A DNA stretch of 64,000 nucleotides from assembly GCA_963377175.1 (NCBI GenBank), contig CAUJNA010003741.1, positions 134,001 through 198,000 on the forward strand, read 5' to 3'. The first letter of the stretch is position 1; each line of letters opens with the position of its first letter. The notes beneath the pieces were generated by a model, which worked only from the letters and a program-made list of their open reading frames with translations, was not told the origin of the DNA and did not search any database. Both the position numbers and the translations under genes were made by a program. Source of the DNA: Effrenium voratum. Lineage: Eukaryota; Sar; Dinophyceae; Suessiales; Symbiodiniaceae. Positions 54,847 through 64,000 of this stretch are shown here, piece after piece.

Positions 54847-55560
54847 TCACTTTGCGAGCCTCGTCACAATTCCATCCACTGCCTCCCGAATGGTCTCGGG
54901 GCTTGGCTTGGACCATACGGTCGGGCTGCCCTTGAAGTGCTCCGTCCACATCATGGAAACGAAGTCCAACACTTTGGAGACCGCCTTCACCTTGGGATCA
55001 AGGCCACAGTAGCGAGGCCAGCTGGCCGTCTTCGTTCGCTGCAAGCCGGAATCCTTGAGGCTCGTGAAGTCTACCCAGACCTTTCTGTCAATCACATGCC
55101 ATTTCACATACAACCCCGCGACCGGGGGAAGAAGACATTTCAACTCATCAGCTGCATGCCTGGGCCCAGCTGTCCTTTCTTGAGTCTCTGACACTGCAGC
55201 AGGAGCTCGGGAATGCGCTGGCGCTGGCATCGCAGGCGGGTCGGGCTCTGACACTGCAGCAGAAGCTTGGGAATGCGCTGGCGCTGGCATCACAGGTGGG
55301 TCGGGCTCTGACACTGCTGGGAGACTCTGCTCGCGCATAGGTGGTGCTGATGAAGACGGTTCCGCCAGATCATCACCCGCCTCAATCTCATGAAGGTCTG
55401 AAGCCAATTCAGGGATATCTTCTTGAGGCAAACTATCCACTTCGTCGTTCCTCAAATCTGCACCCTCGTCTTCCTCGCGTTTTCGTTTCCGCCCAACCGG
55501 AGCACTTTTCTTCTTATTCTTCTCTTTTTGTGCCTTGGACGAGGCACAGGCATTTTGAAT
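54847..55560 (-). CDS. large minus-strand gene, last exon (NLS, 22-residue repeats, C-terminal domain)
   Basis: Ends at TGA (54847-54849). In protein order it has a basic patch KEKNKKKSAPVGRKRKRE that looks like a nuclear-localisation signal. An acidic stretch follows, then about two and a half copies of a Pro-rich 22-residue repeat AVSEPDPPVMPAPAHS (DNA repeat of 66 bp at 55184-55325). Last comes a folded-looking C-terminal part around LYVKWHVIDRKVWVDFTSL and KVLDFVSMMWTEHFKG. The border with the previous exon lies near 55530-55630; GACGCAAG|GCAAGC (a GC donor) and GTCCAAG|GCA fit. No family is recognised. Confidence 0.6.
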   Translation of the reverse strand: MQNACASSKAQKEKNKKKSAPVGRKRKREEDEGADLRNDEVDSLPQEDIPELASDLHEIEAGDDLAEPSSSAPPMREQSLPAVSEPDPPVMPAPAHSQASAAVSEPDPPAMPAPAHSRAPAAVSETQERTAGPRHAADELKCLLPPVAGLYVKWHVIDRKVWVDFTSLKDSGLQRTKTASWPRYCGLDPKVKAVSKVLDFVSMMWTEHFKGSPTVWSKPSPETIREAVDGIVTRLAK

Positions 55561-55639
55561 GATTGCAACTGACATAGCTTGAACATGAAAAAACTGTAGT
55601 GTCACCGAAAACACAAACAAGCCAAGCTTCTTTTTTCTG

Positions 55640-56310
55640 AGCTTGCCTTGCGTCAAATATTTGTTTCCACTTCCTCTTCTTCTCAGTGGCCTGTTTCAAC
55701 TTCACAGCCTTCTTGATCTCCTTGAAATCATCAGCCTCGGTGGCATCGAGTTGCTCAAGAATCTCGGTCAGAAAGGCATCTTCCTGGGTGACCTCGCACT
55801 TCGGGGTCGTTTTCTTGTCCTTGAGCAAGACTTCTTGCAGGATGCTGGGATCAGCCAGCAAGGTGAGCAATTGCACACGCGTACACTTGGCTGGAGTTGC
55901 GTGCAACTGAAAATGTTCCACAAGGTTGCAGAGGTCAGTGAAAGTAAACCTGCTTGGCAAAGTCTGGAGCGCATACTGGAGCAACTGGACATGATGACTT
56001 TCAGGCCTCAGGAACATGCCAGTGGCCTCGGTGTAGGCAGGCTTCGTTGGAACGACCAACCATGCTGCTGGATCGAAAATGAAGATCCACTCAGCCCCCT
56101 TGCTGGGATCCAAATAGAGCCCCCCATTGCAAGAACCATCGTCGCAAGTGCCAATTGCCAATTGCCACGCGAGAGTCGCCCACTTGTGGGATTCCAGCGC
56201 CAGCCAGAGCGGGCCCCCGTCCTCTCTTTGGCACACAGTTCCTGGAAGCGCCAGCACATTCATCAGCGCGTCCTGACAAGTGGGCATTGAAAGTTGCCCA
56301 GCGTGACTCA
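55640..56310 (-). CDS. large minus-strand gene, exon 5
   Basis: Open for about 225 codons with globular composition: PLWLALESHKWATLAWQLAI, GAEWIFIFDPAAWLVVP, PSRFTFTDLCNLVEHF and a Lys-rich end EKKRKWKQIFDAR. It overlaps the end of exon 4 in a different frame, so a short intron or a frame slip lies around 56270-56345. Part of the reading uses CCAATTGCCAATTGCCA, so the CAATTG words lie inside coding sequence too. Confidence 0.6.
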
Positions 56311-56344
56311 CTCTAGCAAACTTGCAACTCAAATATTGCACGCA

Positions 56345-57690
56345 AACCCTGAGCAGTCCTTCAATCGGACATTGCTTTGGGCGAGGTGCTTCTTCTTGTA
56401 CTCGCGGGCCCAGGCCCAGCCAGCAGATGAAGCCGCCAAGGTTTTCTCAGAGAGCGCTTTCCATGTCTTGTTCTTCTTCATGATTCTGGAAAACCTTGGG
56501 GGTAGTTTGTGTCTTTTGCTCGGGTAGCAAAGATTCTTGGCGCGAAACCCTTTCACTGATCGCCTGAAATCGGAGAGGAACGACAAGCGGTCAACTGATG
56601 CTGTATGAAGCCACCTCCTCTCAGAGATCACCGGCGCCTCGTTAATGATCTTCTGGATCCGGCAAAGAGTCAGCTTCTCGTTCTGACCAGCTTTCTGCTT
56701 CTTCCGTACAAATTTGTGAAGGTCCTCGATGCACTTGTTGTCTCCAAGTCCGCCGAAAATCAACTGTAAAAGCCGGTGCCCTTCGCGACAGGACGTTGTC
56801 CAACCATTGTGCTCAAACTGATGGCAAATCAAGCGAGTCACTGTGTCAAATGACAATTGCAAATCGTCAGCCAACATTTTGGCGGCAGGAAGGCGGCTTG
56901 TCTCAAGCTGAACCAAGGTCGTGAAGTCCTCCCGCATGACTCGAAGTGCCCTGCGCACTAGCATCTCATCAGTTGCCAGGAGTCCTGCGTATGCATATGG
57001 AGGAGCGTCATGTTTTGAAAAGGATGCTGCTCTGTTGGAGAGCAAGGCCGTGACATACTTGCTGGCAGCGCTCACTAGCTCATCCTCATTGGGTGACTGG
57101 CGCATGAGTGCCTGAAACTCAGTGCAACCGATGGATAGGAAGGAGGCGATGTGACAAAGGTGTGGCTCGTGCATCCAATGCTCTGACATCAGCGCATTGT
57201 ACCCAATCTGCTCTGAAGCAGTCTTGACCTCTTCAACCTGGAAGGTGTACCAAGTCCAGCAGGGCTTACTTACTGCTAGAAGAACATGAGACAATTCATA
57301 GACTTTCCGCGTCATGCACCGATACACGAGCTTCAGCCCCCCTACATCCTTGAAGCTGCTCGCAAGTGTCTTCCCAGTCGATTCTTCTGGGTCCGGTTCA
57401 GACGGGAAGTACCACTGCAACAACATCTTTGCCGCATGAAACTCCTTCAGGTTGACTTCCGCAGATTGATGCCAGGAAAACCATCTTCCAGTCTTCGGCA
57501 TGGGGCCCTTCAAGACAAAAGATTGCGCAACGTCCATCAGGTTGTTGAAAAGGTACTCCTGCTCCTGCGGCGTGTCTGTGGGCCAGCCGCAGTCGATGCC
57601 AATCTGGTGGACATAGGATTGAAAGAGCGGGCCGTCCTCGGGAAGCAGGCGACCACAAGGATGGCAACACAACATGATGAGACGGAAAAA
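56345..57690 (-). CDS. large minus-strand gene, exon 4
   Basis: The longest block, about 445 codons without a stop. Segments such as GPLFQSYVHQIGIDCGWPTD, VAQSFVLKGPMPKTGRWFSW, GLLATDEMLVRRALRVMRED and LICHQFEHNGWTTSCREGHR look like a helical globular protein. Cys/His residues are scattered without an obvious zinc site. The frame joins exon 3 across a run of nine A (57686-57694 on plus), so the change could be a homopolymer indel rather than an intron. Confidence 0.65.
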
Positions 57691-57694
57691 AAAA

Positions 57695-58690
57695 GTGACA
57701 GCCATCGAGAACTGCTGCGGAACCAAGACTCCCAGCTTTCACTCGCCAGGAAGGCGCAAATCACTTCCTGCTTTTCAGTGAAGAAACCACCAGATCTGAA
57801 CGGACGGTAGTTCGCGCCCCAAATGAAGACGGTCTTGAGCATCACCTCGTTCTGTGTTTTCGACTTGCTGAGTTTCAGGTCGTTGGCCACCCGGTGGAGC
57901 TTGTCCCAAACAAAGTGGCACAGGAGAGGAGCATCGCTTCGCCACCATGCGGCTGCCGACATTCCCACCGCGCACTGGTCAAGCATGATGGCAGCTACAG
58001 GGAGCTCCGTGGCACCCTCCATGTCCACCTCGAAGTGATCCTCGCCTCGCTGGACAGTGGCACCATTCGGGCCAACGTGCCGGATGTCGCCTGGCTGGTG
58101 AGGGGTCAGAAAGTGCCGAAAATGTGGAGTGAAGCTTTCCAGAGTAAGTGGTTGCTCACTCTTTTGCGACAGCAGCCGAACTTGGTTGTCCAAGGCTTGC
58201 AGCCACTTGTATGCTGCCAGCCTTTCTTGCTCCCGTTGGGCGCAAAGGACCTCCATTGCCGGCTCCAGCTCGAAATCATCTGGCCGCACCAGCTTCAAGG
58301 AGCTCACAACCTGACTGGTCATATAGCACGCCACTTGGGTCTCCGGGTTGGCAGCAATGGTAATCATGGTGTCTTTTCCAGAGTGGCACGCGTTGTCACT
58401 TGCCAGAAAGAGCCTGTTGACATTCATGAATGCCAATGCTGACCTCTCATGGTACATCTGGAGCAGTCTTCCCATCCAATGGTCAACTGAACCTTTCTTA
58501 GCGCCGCCCTGCGAGTCTCTCCGACGAACAATTGCCAATTGCCCAAGTGTCACATTTGTCTCTTCCGATTCTTGCAGGAACTCCCAAATCTGCCCAACGT
58601 GGAGCTTCTTAGGTGTTATTGGCCTGGGACCGGCTTGCGGAAGAGGAGCCAACGCTTGCCCATCGCCAGGAGCAGCAGGATGCCTGGGCT
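57695..58690 (-). CDS. large minus-strand gene, exon 3 (core domain)
   Basis: About 330 codons. It contains FLASDNACHSGKDTMITIAA, then IMLDQCAVGMSAAAWWRSDA, then LLCHFVWDKLHRVANDLKLS, then FIWGANYRPFRSGGFFTEKQ. The spacing of Asp/Asn/His residues and the pattern DQ...G...H-R..ND recall a nuclease-like or transposase-like fold, but I cannot name a family; that reading is speculation. The upstream border is near 58690-58740, after a TTGCAG or TTGAG acceptor. Confidence 0.6.
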
Positions 58691-58769
58691 CCGGCAGGGG
58701 CTCAAGTGTTGATTGACTGCAACACTATTAGAATACATTACGCAAAATGAAAAGCTGCTAACTTCTGAC

Positions 58770-59334
58770 TGATTGCTCTGGCTCCCTTGCAGCTAGCTTT
58801 CTGGAAGGAATAGGCACACCAATGCACTCATTTTCTGCCATGTGCTGTCTGCAAAACTGGTAATGCGCATCAGACAAGAACTGCAGAAAAGCCCATCGTA
58901 GGTCCTCAAGCATATCCAGGCATTTTGCCTTCCATGGAGCCTTGTTTTGTGTCTTTCGTGCTTTGCAGAATTGAAACAAAAAGAGCACCAAGTCCATCAG
59001 GGACACAGAGTCTGAAAAAGGAGCGCTCAATTGATGTGGGTGCATTGAGTCCCATTGGTGCCTCACGGAAGCGACATAAGACTTGTGATAAGAAGCAATG
59101 ATATCCCGATGGCCACTTGTGAATCCGGCAGCATCAAAATTCAGTGGCTTGCCAGCAACGACAACTTGCACGCCACCCCTCGCGCGAATGATTGGCAAGG
59201 CTCTCCATACGATCGCCTTGAACAGACCAAGAGCTTGAGTGACCCGAGCTGCAGACCTCGCGCTATCCAAGACTGAAGTGTAGTAGCTCAAGATCACAGT
59301 CAATGTCCCCGCATTGACACTCAGCATCCCAGAC
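58770..59334 (-). CDS. large minus-strand gene, exon 2
   Basis: Starts after CTGAAG|G at 59334 in phase 2 and runs about 188 codons: MLSVNAGTLTVILSYYTSVL, ALPIIRARGGVQVVVAGKPL, SVSLMDLVLFLFQFCKARKT, and RWAFLQFLSDAHYQFCRQHM. It ends near EPEQS with a GTCAGA donor. The reading frame is consistent with the exon 1 join. Confidence 0.65.
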
Positions 59335-59414
59335 CTTCAGGGTGGCCGAACTTATAATTTACGTATTGAAGATTCAGACACCTACACCCACATGGACTTG
59401 GGCAACTTCCTTAC

Positions 59415-59677
59415 CGCGCCTGTCTTTCCTTACCCCGCCTGTCTTTCTTACCGCGGATTTGAACATGCTCAGGGCCAAGGTGTGGATGCTGCTCGGAGAT
59501 CCTCCGCAGGGACGCAAGGAACTTCCACGATGACATGTCAGACTTGTCCCGCAGCTCATCATAGAGGTAGAGGAGATCCCAGTACAGCACATCCCCGACT
59601 TGATACGCAACTGGGCAAGGGACGCCTTCTGTCTCAAAGACCACGGTTGGCGAGTCACAGGGGACCAGAATGGCCAT
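59415..59677 (-). CDS. large minus-strand gene, exon 1 with start codon
   Basis: ATG at 59677 in the context GCGCCATGGCC. Eleven bases upstream the sequence reads TTTAATGCAG, a good acceptor for trans-splicing of the leader RNA. The exon encodes MAILVPCDSPTVVFETEGVP and continues to GKKDRRGKERQA. It is 263 nt (87 codons plus 2), which matches the phase of exon 2. The donor is GCGCG|GTAAGG, and the intron 59335-59414 (80 nt) ends CTGAAG|G. I take this as the 5' end of the gene. Confidence 0.65.
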
Positions 59678-60319
59678 GGCGCAATTGTCTGCATTAAATG
59701 TGTCAATTGTCAAATGACGTAATACTGCTAGGATGACTCTGGCAAATTATTTCTTCTCTTCATCCAGCGCTCCCCAACCAATTCATGATGCCATGATGCC
59801 AAAACAACTGTCATAAGAACGAGCCCGCCTACATTGCAGGATGATTTGAACCGCGCGAGTGTGTGTGGGGTCACAATCAGCTCAAGTGACAATTGACAAT
59901 TGCTTCATTGATGCCACGTGACGCATGCATGCATGAAAATTGTATCATTTGTATCATGACAAATGCCGAATGACAATTGCAAAATGACAACTTGCACCAA
60001 GACGCACGCCAAATTGCAATTGTACCAGGACAATTGCTTCATGACAACTGTATCATGCCGAAGGACAATTGAGCCATGCACTGACATGTTTCCTGGGCGC
60101 TGACCAATGTCCAAGCTCAAGAAAACATTCCAGCTCTCAATGTTGCGAATGCAACACTACCCCGCTGCTGCTAGGCCCATGTAAAGAACATCTCCTTGAA
60201 TTCCATCGAGTACCACACATGACCCTCAGCCTCACTGCAAGTTGACTTCATCGTGCAATTAAAGTTTTAAAGACCCAGCTGCAGCATGAACGCAAATTAT
60301 CAATTGACAAGTGCAGGAT
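59678..60319. other. intergenic, rich in CAATTG and ATGACAA words
   Basis: 59885-60075 carries a dense run of TGACAATTG, GGACAATTG, CATGACAA and TGTATCATG words. It lies between the two minus-strand genes and could hold the promoter of the downstream one. No coding exon was seen. Confidence 0.6.
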
Positions 60320-61296
60320 TCACAGAAACTCATTCTGGCCTTCAATGGCCTCACTACGCTCCTCAGATTCATCTTGGTCACGATGTTGAGGCAAGGAGGG
60401 AGCAACCTGCTGCACCGACCGCTCACAATGCATTGGGCATTGATCTTCTCCCACTCCGGCCACTGCCCGCCAGCGGTCGACGCAATCACGGTGCAGCACA
60501 TGGTTGCACGGCAGCCTGGCTTCCTCCTGGTACTCGTTGATCACATCCATGCAGATGACGCAGATCGTGCTTTCATCTGATCCACCTGCTGGGAAGTCCT
60601 GGCGAATTTCAGCATCAGCAGAAGCCTCCTCGCCGTCAACATCATGCTCCTCAAGCTGGTCGAACATGGACTGAGTGGGAGGCGGAGCAGGTCTCTCAAA
60701 GACAACCAGTGAACTTGACTTCGCGAACGAAGGCTGCGGAAGCGGCTCAGGCCCTTGGAGAAGCAAAGGCGGCTGCGGAAGCGGCTCAGGGCCCTGGAGA
60801 ACCAAAGGCGGCTGCGGAAGCGGCTCAGGGACCAAAGGCGGCTGCGGAAGCGGCTCAGGGCCCTGGAGAACCAAAGGTGACGCCGACCTTCGACTGGGAG
60901 GGGGCGTTGCCGGCACTGGGCTCGGAGCCATCGGAAGCGGCAATGGCAAAGACGGCAAAGACGAGGAAGAAGCGGCTGCATCATCACCAACAGGAGGAGC
61001 AGGAGGAGGAGCCAGCGCCCGAGCCTTCGGCCGGGCCTTTGCCTGAGCCAACAAGTTCCCCACATCGCCACTCTGCGCCACAACCATTGCGTGCGCCTTG
61101 CGCTTGGTGACCTTGCCCATGAACTGGTCGGTGACCCAGCCGAAGTCCGCGGCAATGGCCAGCACCACATCATCAGTTAGCGACAAGGGCAACTTATCCA
61201 AGACTTCCTTCTTGAATCTCTCATCCCCCATTCCCTGCCTAACCCTTTGGCTTGCCTGCTGCAGCCTCTTCCCCAACTTCCTGTAATAGCGCACAC
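60320..61296 (-). CDS. RING-type zinc-finger protein, exon 2
   Basis: About 325 codons ending TGA at 60320. Order: a helical N-terminal part (KLGKRLQQASQRVRQGMGDE, LSLTDDVVLAIAADFGWVTD), a Lys/Arg/Ala patch, and a long Pro-rich linker with four to five repeats of PLVLQGPEPLPQP (DNA repeat at 60730-60890). The RING-H2-like finger comes last: CVICMDVINEYQEEARLPCN, then HVLHRDCVDRW and QCPMHC. The last pair is C-x3-C rather than the usual C-x2-C. RING fingers usually recruit ubiquitin-conjugating enzymes, so a ubiquitin ligase is the default guess. It joins the N-terminal exon across an intron of roughly 50-100 nt. Confidence 0.65.
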
Positions 61297-61344
61297 CTGG
61301 ATAATAGTGGAGGCTCAATGTTGGTGCCAAGAGTTCAACTATCA

Positions 61345-61808
61345 ACAAAAGATGAAATGGTTGCCGCGTGAAGTAAGACAAGCGTTACAATCATTGGCAA
61401 GGCACGGAGCTCTGAGATCTTGACACCGGGCTTGACCCTGCACCAGATCCAGATCAAGGCAAGAAGGCCCACCCGGCTCAGCTCTGAGGTGTAGGTGCTG
61501 TCCAGCATGGGCTCCACCTTCTCCACGACCGTAGACAGCCACACACGAGGAAGGCCCTTCATCATTGAGGCCGAGGTGGTGATCTTGGCATCCTGCGAGT
61601 CGGTGGAGCTATCATTGTTGTCGCTCTCATCCGCTTCCTGCTGAGGAGCAATCGGCTGAGGGGGCGGAGGGGCATACTGAGACTGCATCATGAACTGCGG
61701 CATGTGTGGCATCCCGAAGCCCGGCATGACCACCTGCGGCTGAGGCTGATGATGTTGCGGTTGTGCCGGCGCCGAGGTGGTCCTTTGCCTTTTGTTCTGA
61801 CGGCCCAT
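61345..61808 (-). CDS. RING-type zinc-finger protein, exon 1
   Basis: ATG at 61808 (GCGCGCCATGGGC). It reads MGRQNKRQRTTSAPAQPQHH, a Gln/Pro/Met-rich disordered region, an acidic patch DESDNNDSSTDSQDAK, and then a helical segment ending RVKPGVKISELRALPM. The last segment resembles the helical start of exon 2. The donor lies near 61345-61360; both GTAACG and a non-canonical GA site are possible, so the exact join is unresolved. A stop follows soon after in the same frame. Confidence 0.6.
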
Positions 61809-61930
61809 GGCGCGCAATTGACAATTGAAGCAATACGCAATTGACAAATGATCCCAAAAGCTGCTTGAGCCAGTCATTCAAACACGTGCACAATTGTCAG
61901 TTGCACCCCCAAGTCGCACTTGAAATTTTG
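61809..61930. promoter_or_regulatory. upstream region of the RING gene with CAATTG cluster
   Basis: GCAATTGACAATTGAAGC, CGCAATTGACAAATG and CACAATTGTCAGTTGC lie within 90 bp of the start codon. Dinoflagellate promoters usually lack a TATA box, and I see none. A regulatory role is inferred from position only. Confidence 0.35.
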
Positions 61931-62136
61931 AAAAGGCAAATGACATCAAATTGACACAGGGCATGTGGCAATTGTCAATCGAAAGTTGCTGAGATCTCTG
62001 CCGTCCTCCGCACTCAAAGGCCTCAGTAGTCAGAAAAGGCAAATGACATCAAATTGACACAGGACATGTGGCAATTGTCAATCGAAAGTTGCTGAGATCT
62101 CTGCCGTCCTCCGCACTCAAAGGCCTCAGTAGTCAC
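61931..62136. repeat. 103-bp direct tandem repeat, two copies
   Basis: Units at 61931-62033 and 62034-62136 begin AAAAGGCAAATGACATC and end AGGCCTCAGTAGTCA. They differ by one internal base (GGGCATG / GGACATG). Each contains GCAATTGTCAATCG. Confidence 0.97.
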
Positions 62137-62235
62137 AGATCCGGGGGCCGTATTTGAAAATTTGAGAAAACGCAACTTGCGGATCAACACAGGCAAGAGG
62201 AAAAAATGTACCAGATCTAGGACAAAACCTCATCC

Positions 62236-62330
62236 GAGAGATTTTGAGAGATTTTGAGGGATTTTGAGAAAACTCTAGGACCGTCACAAATGTTTGAGAG
62301 ATTTTGAGAGATTTTGAGGGATTTTGAGAT
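62236..62330. repeat. GAGATTTTGA decamer repeats, two blocks
   Basis: Three copies of GAGATTTTGA / GGGATTTTGA at 62236-62270, and three at 62293-62330, separated by AAACTCTAGGACCGTCAC. Confidence 0.95.
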
Positions 62331-62511
62331 AATTCGTTTTGCCAGGCTGCAGACAGGTGATGGCAAATTAGACCAGATTCTAAGACTGCACACTTCAGAG
62401 CTCAGTGAAACAAACTGTGAGAAATCGAAGCAAATCGGCCAGGCTCCCAGGCATGTTGGTAGACACCTCCATCTCCGGAGTTGTCTCAGCGGCAGGTTTG
62501 AAGCAAGGCCG

Positions 62512-62735
62512 CAAAGAAGCTCATGATTGTCTATTTCAAATAAAACGGTCAAGACATGTCTGAGGACTAATTTCGATTCATTCAAGATGGTTTGCCACTC
62601 GAAGTAAAGAAGCTCATGAATGATTGTCAATTGTTGTCTGCACATCCGCCACGAGCAAATACTGCATCTCCTATCTGGTCAAGACATGTCTGAGGATGCA
62701 TTTCGATTAACAGGATGGTTTGCCGCTCAAAGTTT
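62512..62735. repeat. diverged tandem duplication
   Basis: AAAGAAGCTCATGA plus GATTGTC, then GGTCAAGACATGTCTGAGGA, TTTCGATT, AGGATGGTTTGCC occur twice in the same order (from 62512 and from 62606), with different indels. Confidence 0.8.
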
Positions 62736-63490
62736 CAGTGCCGTCTCCACTCGAATCATTGGGGCGCGGGCGAAAGAAGCGCTCTGAGACCTGCCAGGCG
62801 CTCTGAGACCTGCCAAGAGGTGCCAGTAACAGGTGAAATGGCCGGCCAAGTTGCATGGTGTCTCCAACTGCACATGTGACGGAGTTGCATTCCAAGGGAG
62901 ATGCTGTCACTCTTTTTTTCCAACCAATCAGCCAGCTGTGAAATGAAAAAGTTCAACTGACACATGATGCCAGGAAGCGTCACCCACAGCCAGCTCAGAC
63001 GGCAGGTCAATTGACAATCGTCAGCGTCATGCGCAACTTGCAAATTGCAGCAGCAGCCAGCCCATCTCAGGAGGTTGATGGAGCCGCCTCCAGCTGTGCC
63101 ACCTCCTGTCCTTATTCACCAATTAATGTCAGGTGGGCCAACATCAATTGACAACTTATGGATGCAGAATGATGCAGAATCAAGCTGAATGAATCAAGAT
63201 CTCAGAGCCTCAAGAAAAAACGCATAGCAAGCAAGCGTCGGATCGCACTGGCCACCCAGGATGACATCTGGCCGTCCAAATCGGTCTTGGACAGGAGGTG
63301 CGACCTGAGAATGCTGTCGTGGCAACGCATCCAAGCTTCTGACCCTCAACGGGTAACCAACAATAGTTTGACAATCTGACGAGCAACAGCTGAGCAACAA
63401 CCACCCCCAAACCTAGCAGCTGCCATCTACAGCATGCTGAATGAGCTACGCTTGTGCCAAGGTGCAAAATCTTGGCTTGGACCTTCTCAC
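62736..63490. other. no supported gene
   Basis: A short tandem GCTCTGAGACCTGCCA occurs twice at 62787-62816. Otherwise this is spacer with CAATTG words. Confidence 0.4.
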
Positions 63491-63600
63491 CAGCCGGGCC
63501 AAAGCGCAAGAACTTCTCCGCAAAGGCCATCTGGACGTGATCCGAAATCCCGTAATCACCAAGGATCTCCAGCCTCGGAGCAAGAGACAAGTGACAAGTC
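63491..63600 (-). CDS. possible exon of a further minus-strand gene
   Basis: The frame reads LAPRLEILGDYGISDHVQMA then FAEKFLRFGPAG and stops at a consensus GTGAGA donor (63490). The upstream border could be CCAACAG near 63600. Protein-like, with no recognised family. The opposite strand is also open, so the call is weak. Confidence 0.35.
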
Positions 63601-63742
63601 TGTTGGCGGGGGCGCGTGCCGACGAAGTGTGAGTGTTGGCAATTGGCAATTGGAAGAACTCACGTATATCTTGTCTATTGCAACTCAGACATTGAACCAT
63701 TGACAATTGAACCTCAGGAAGTAAGTCAAGAGACATCACGTG

Positions 63743-63880
63743 GTCCAAGCTCGGACGCTCAGGACCTCCAGCTTCGCCACCGCCCCCTGCAGCAGCTTCA
63801 GCACGAGGAGCCACCTCTTCCTCAGGCGGAGGAGGTGGCGGGGGCGGCGGCGGGGAAAGAGAGCTCCTCCCCGGGGTCTC
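63743..63880 (-). CDS. possible exon, Pro/Glu/Ala/Gly-rich
   Basis: A run of nine or more Pro codons, then EEEVAPRAEAAAGGGGEAGG and PERPSLDH, ending at GTGATG. It has the same disordered style as the two genes to the left. It could be the first exon of the gene with the patch at 63491, truncated by the window edge on the other side. Confidence 0.3.
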
Positions 63881-64000
63881 ATCATCGTGGGCAGAACCTT
63901 CCTCACTGACGTTGCTGCGTGCCTCCCAAGCAAGTCACAGGTAACCCAGCCAAGCAAACTCCAGCAGATCAAGCGCACATGTGGACTGAAACAACCATGA

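Larger units (their letters stand above)
53440..63725. other. domain enriched in CAATTG / TGACAATTG words
   Basis: More than 25 occurrences of CAATTG, most within TGACAATTG, CAATTGTCA or CCAATTGCCA, lie between 53448 and 63712, in both spacer and coding DNA. Clusters occur at 54680-54760, 59885-60075, 61810-61895 and 63640-63712. The left 53 kb has few. None of the foldback families of the left part was seen here. Confidence 0.7.

Noticed and set aside
55643..56290. 215-codon plus-strand frame opposite exon 5 of the large gene
   Set aside because: The minus strand has consistent neighbours, splice sites and protein-like composition, so I take the plus frame as a shadow.

Overview
The window looks like nuclear DNA of a dinoflagellate, most likely a Symbiodinium-like alga. 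Several independent signs agree. A relict of the dinoflagellate trans-splicing leader sits just upstream of a retroelement ORF (38975-38992). There is an interstitial tract of TTTAGGG telomere repeats (45460-45655). Candidate exons often start directly after AG|G and sometimes use GC donors. The retroelements belong to the kinds reported from these algae, and coding density is very low. Nothing supports a bacterial or viral origin: there are no operons, no ribosome-binding sites and no tRNA or rRNA genes. Most of the many short open frames are chance frames in repeats. All calls were made by eye without alignment software, so boundaries carry an error of a few bases.

Layout. 1-36 kb is gene-poor DNA packed with short (80-135 bp) foldback elements with terminal inverted repeats. 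I could sort these into at least eight families. This stretch also holds minisatellites, a roughly 1.9-kb near-pure tetranucleotide array (15829-17750) and a few orphan exon-like patches, one of them the C-terminal part of a response-regulator receiver domain. 36.0-47.5 kb is a tandem duplication of a unit of about 4 kb. Each copy then took independent insertions. Copy 1 received a 3.2-kb reverse transcriptase-RNase H element inside a (CTA)n microsatellite and, separately, a 94-bp foldback element. Copy 2 received 416 bp carrying TTTAGGG repeats, flanked by a 10-bp target duplication. Each copy serves as the empty site for the other, so the order of events can be read directly.

48.1-53.3 kb is a 3'-truncated Ty1/copia-like retrotransposon: Gag with a CCHC knuckle, an altered protease, a segment resembling a cytosine-5 methyltransferase, and an HHCC integrase head that breaks off before the core. 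53.4-63.8 kb has a different vocabulary. It is rich in CAATTG, TGACAATTG and CAATTGTCA and lacks the foldback families seen to its left. It carries two well-supported minus-strand genes: a two-exon gene for a RING-type zinc-finger protein (61808-60320), and a multi-exon gene for a protein of about 1,500 residues that I do not recognise (59677-54847). More exon-like patches of a further minus-strand gene lie near the right end.

The genes do not form one pathway. The strongest stories are the duplication with reciprocal empty sites, the leader relict on the reverse-transcriptase element, the methyltransferase-like domain in the copia element, and the unrecognised large minus-strand gene.
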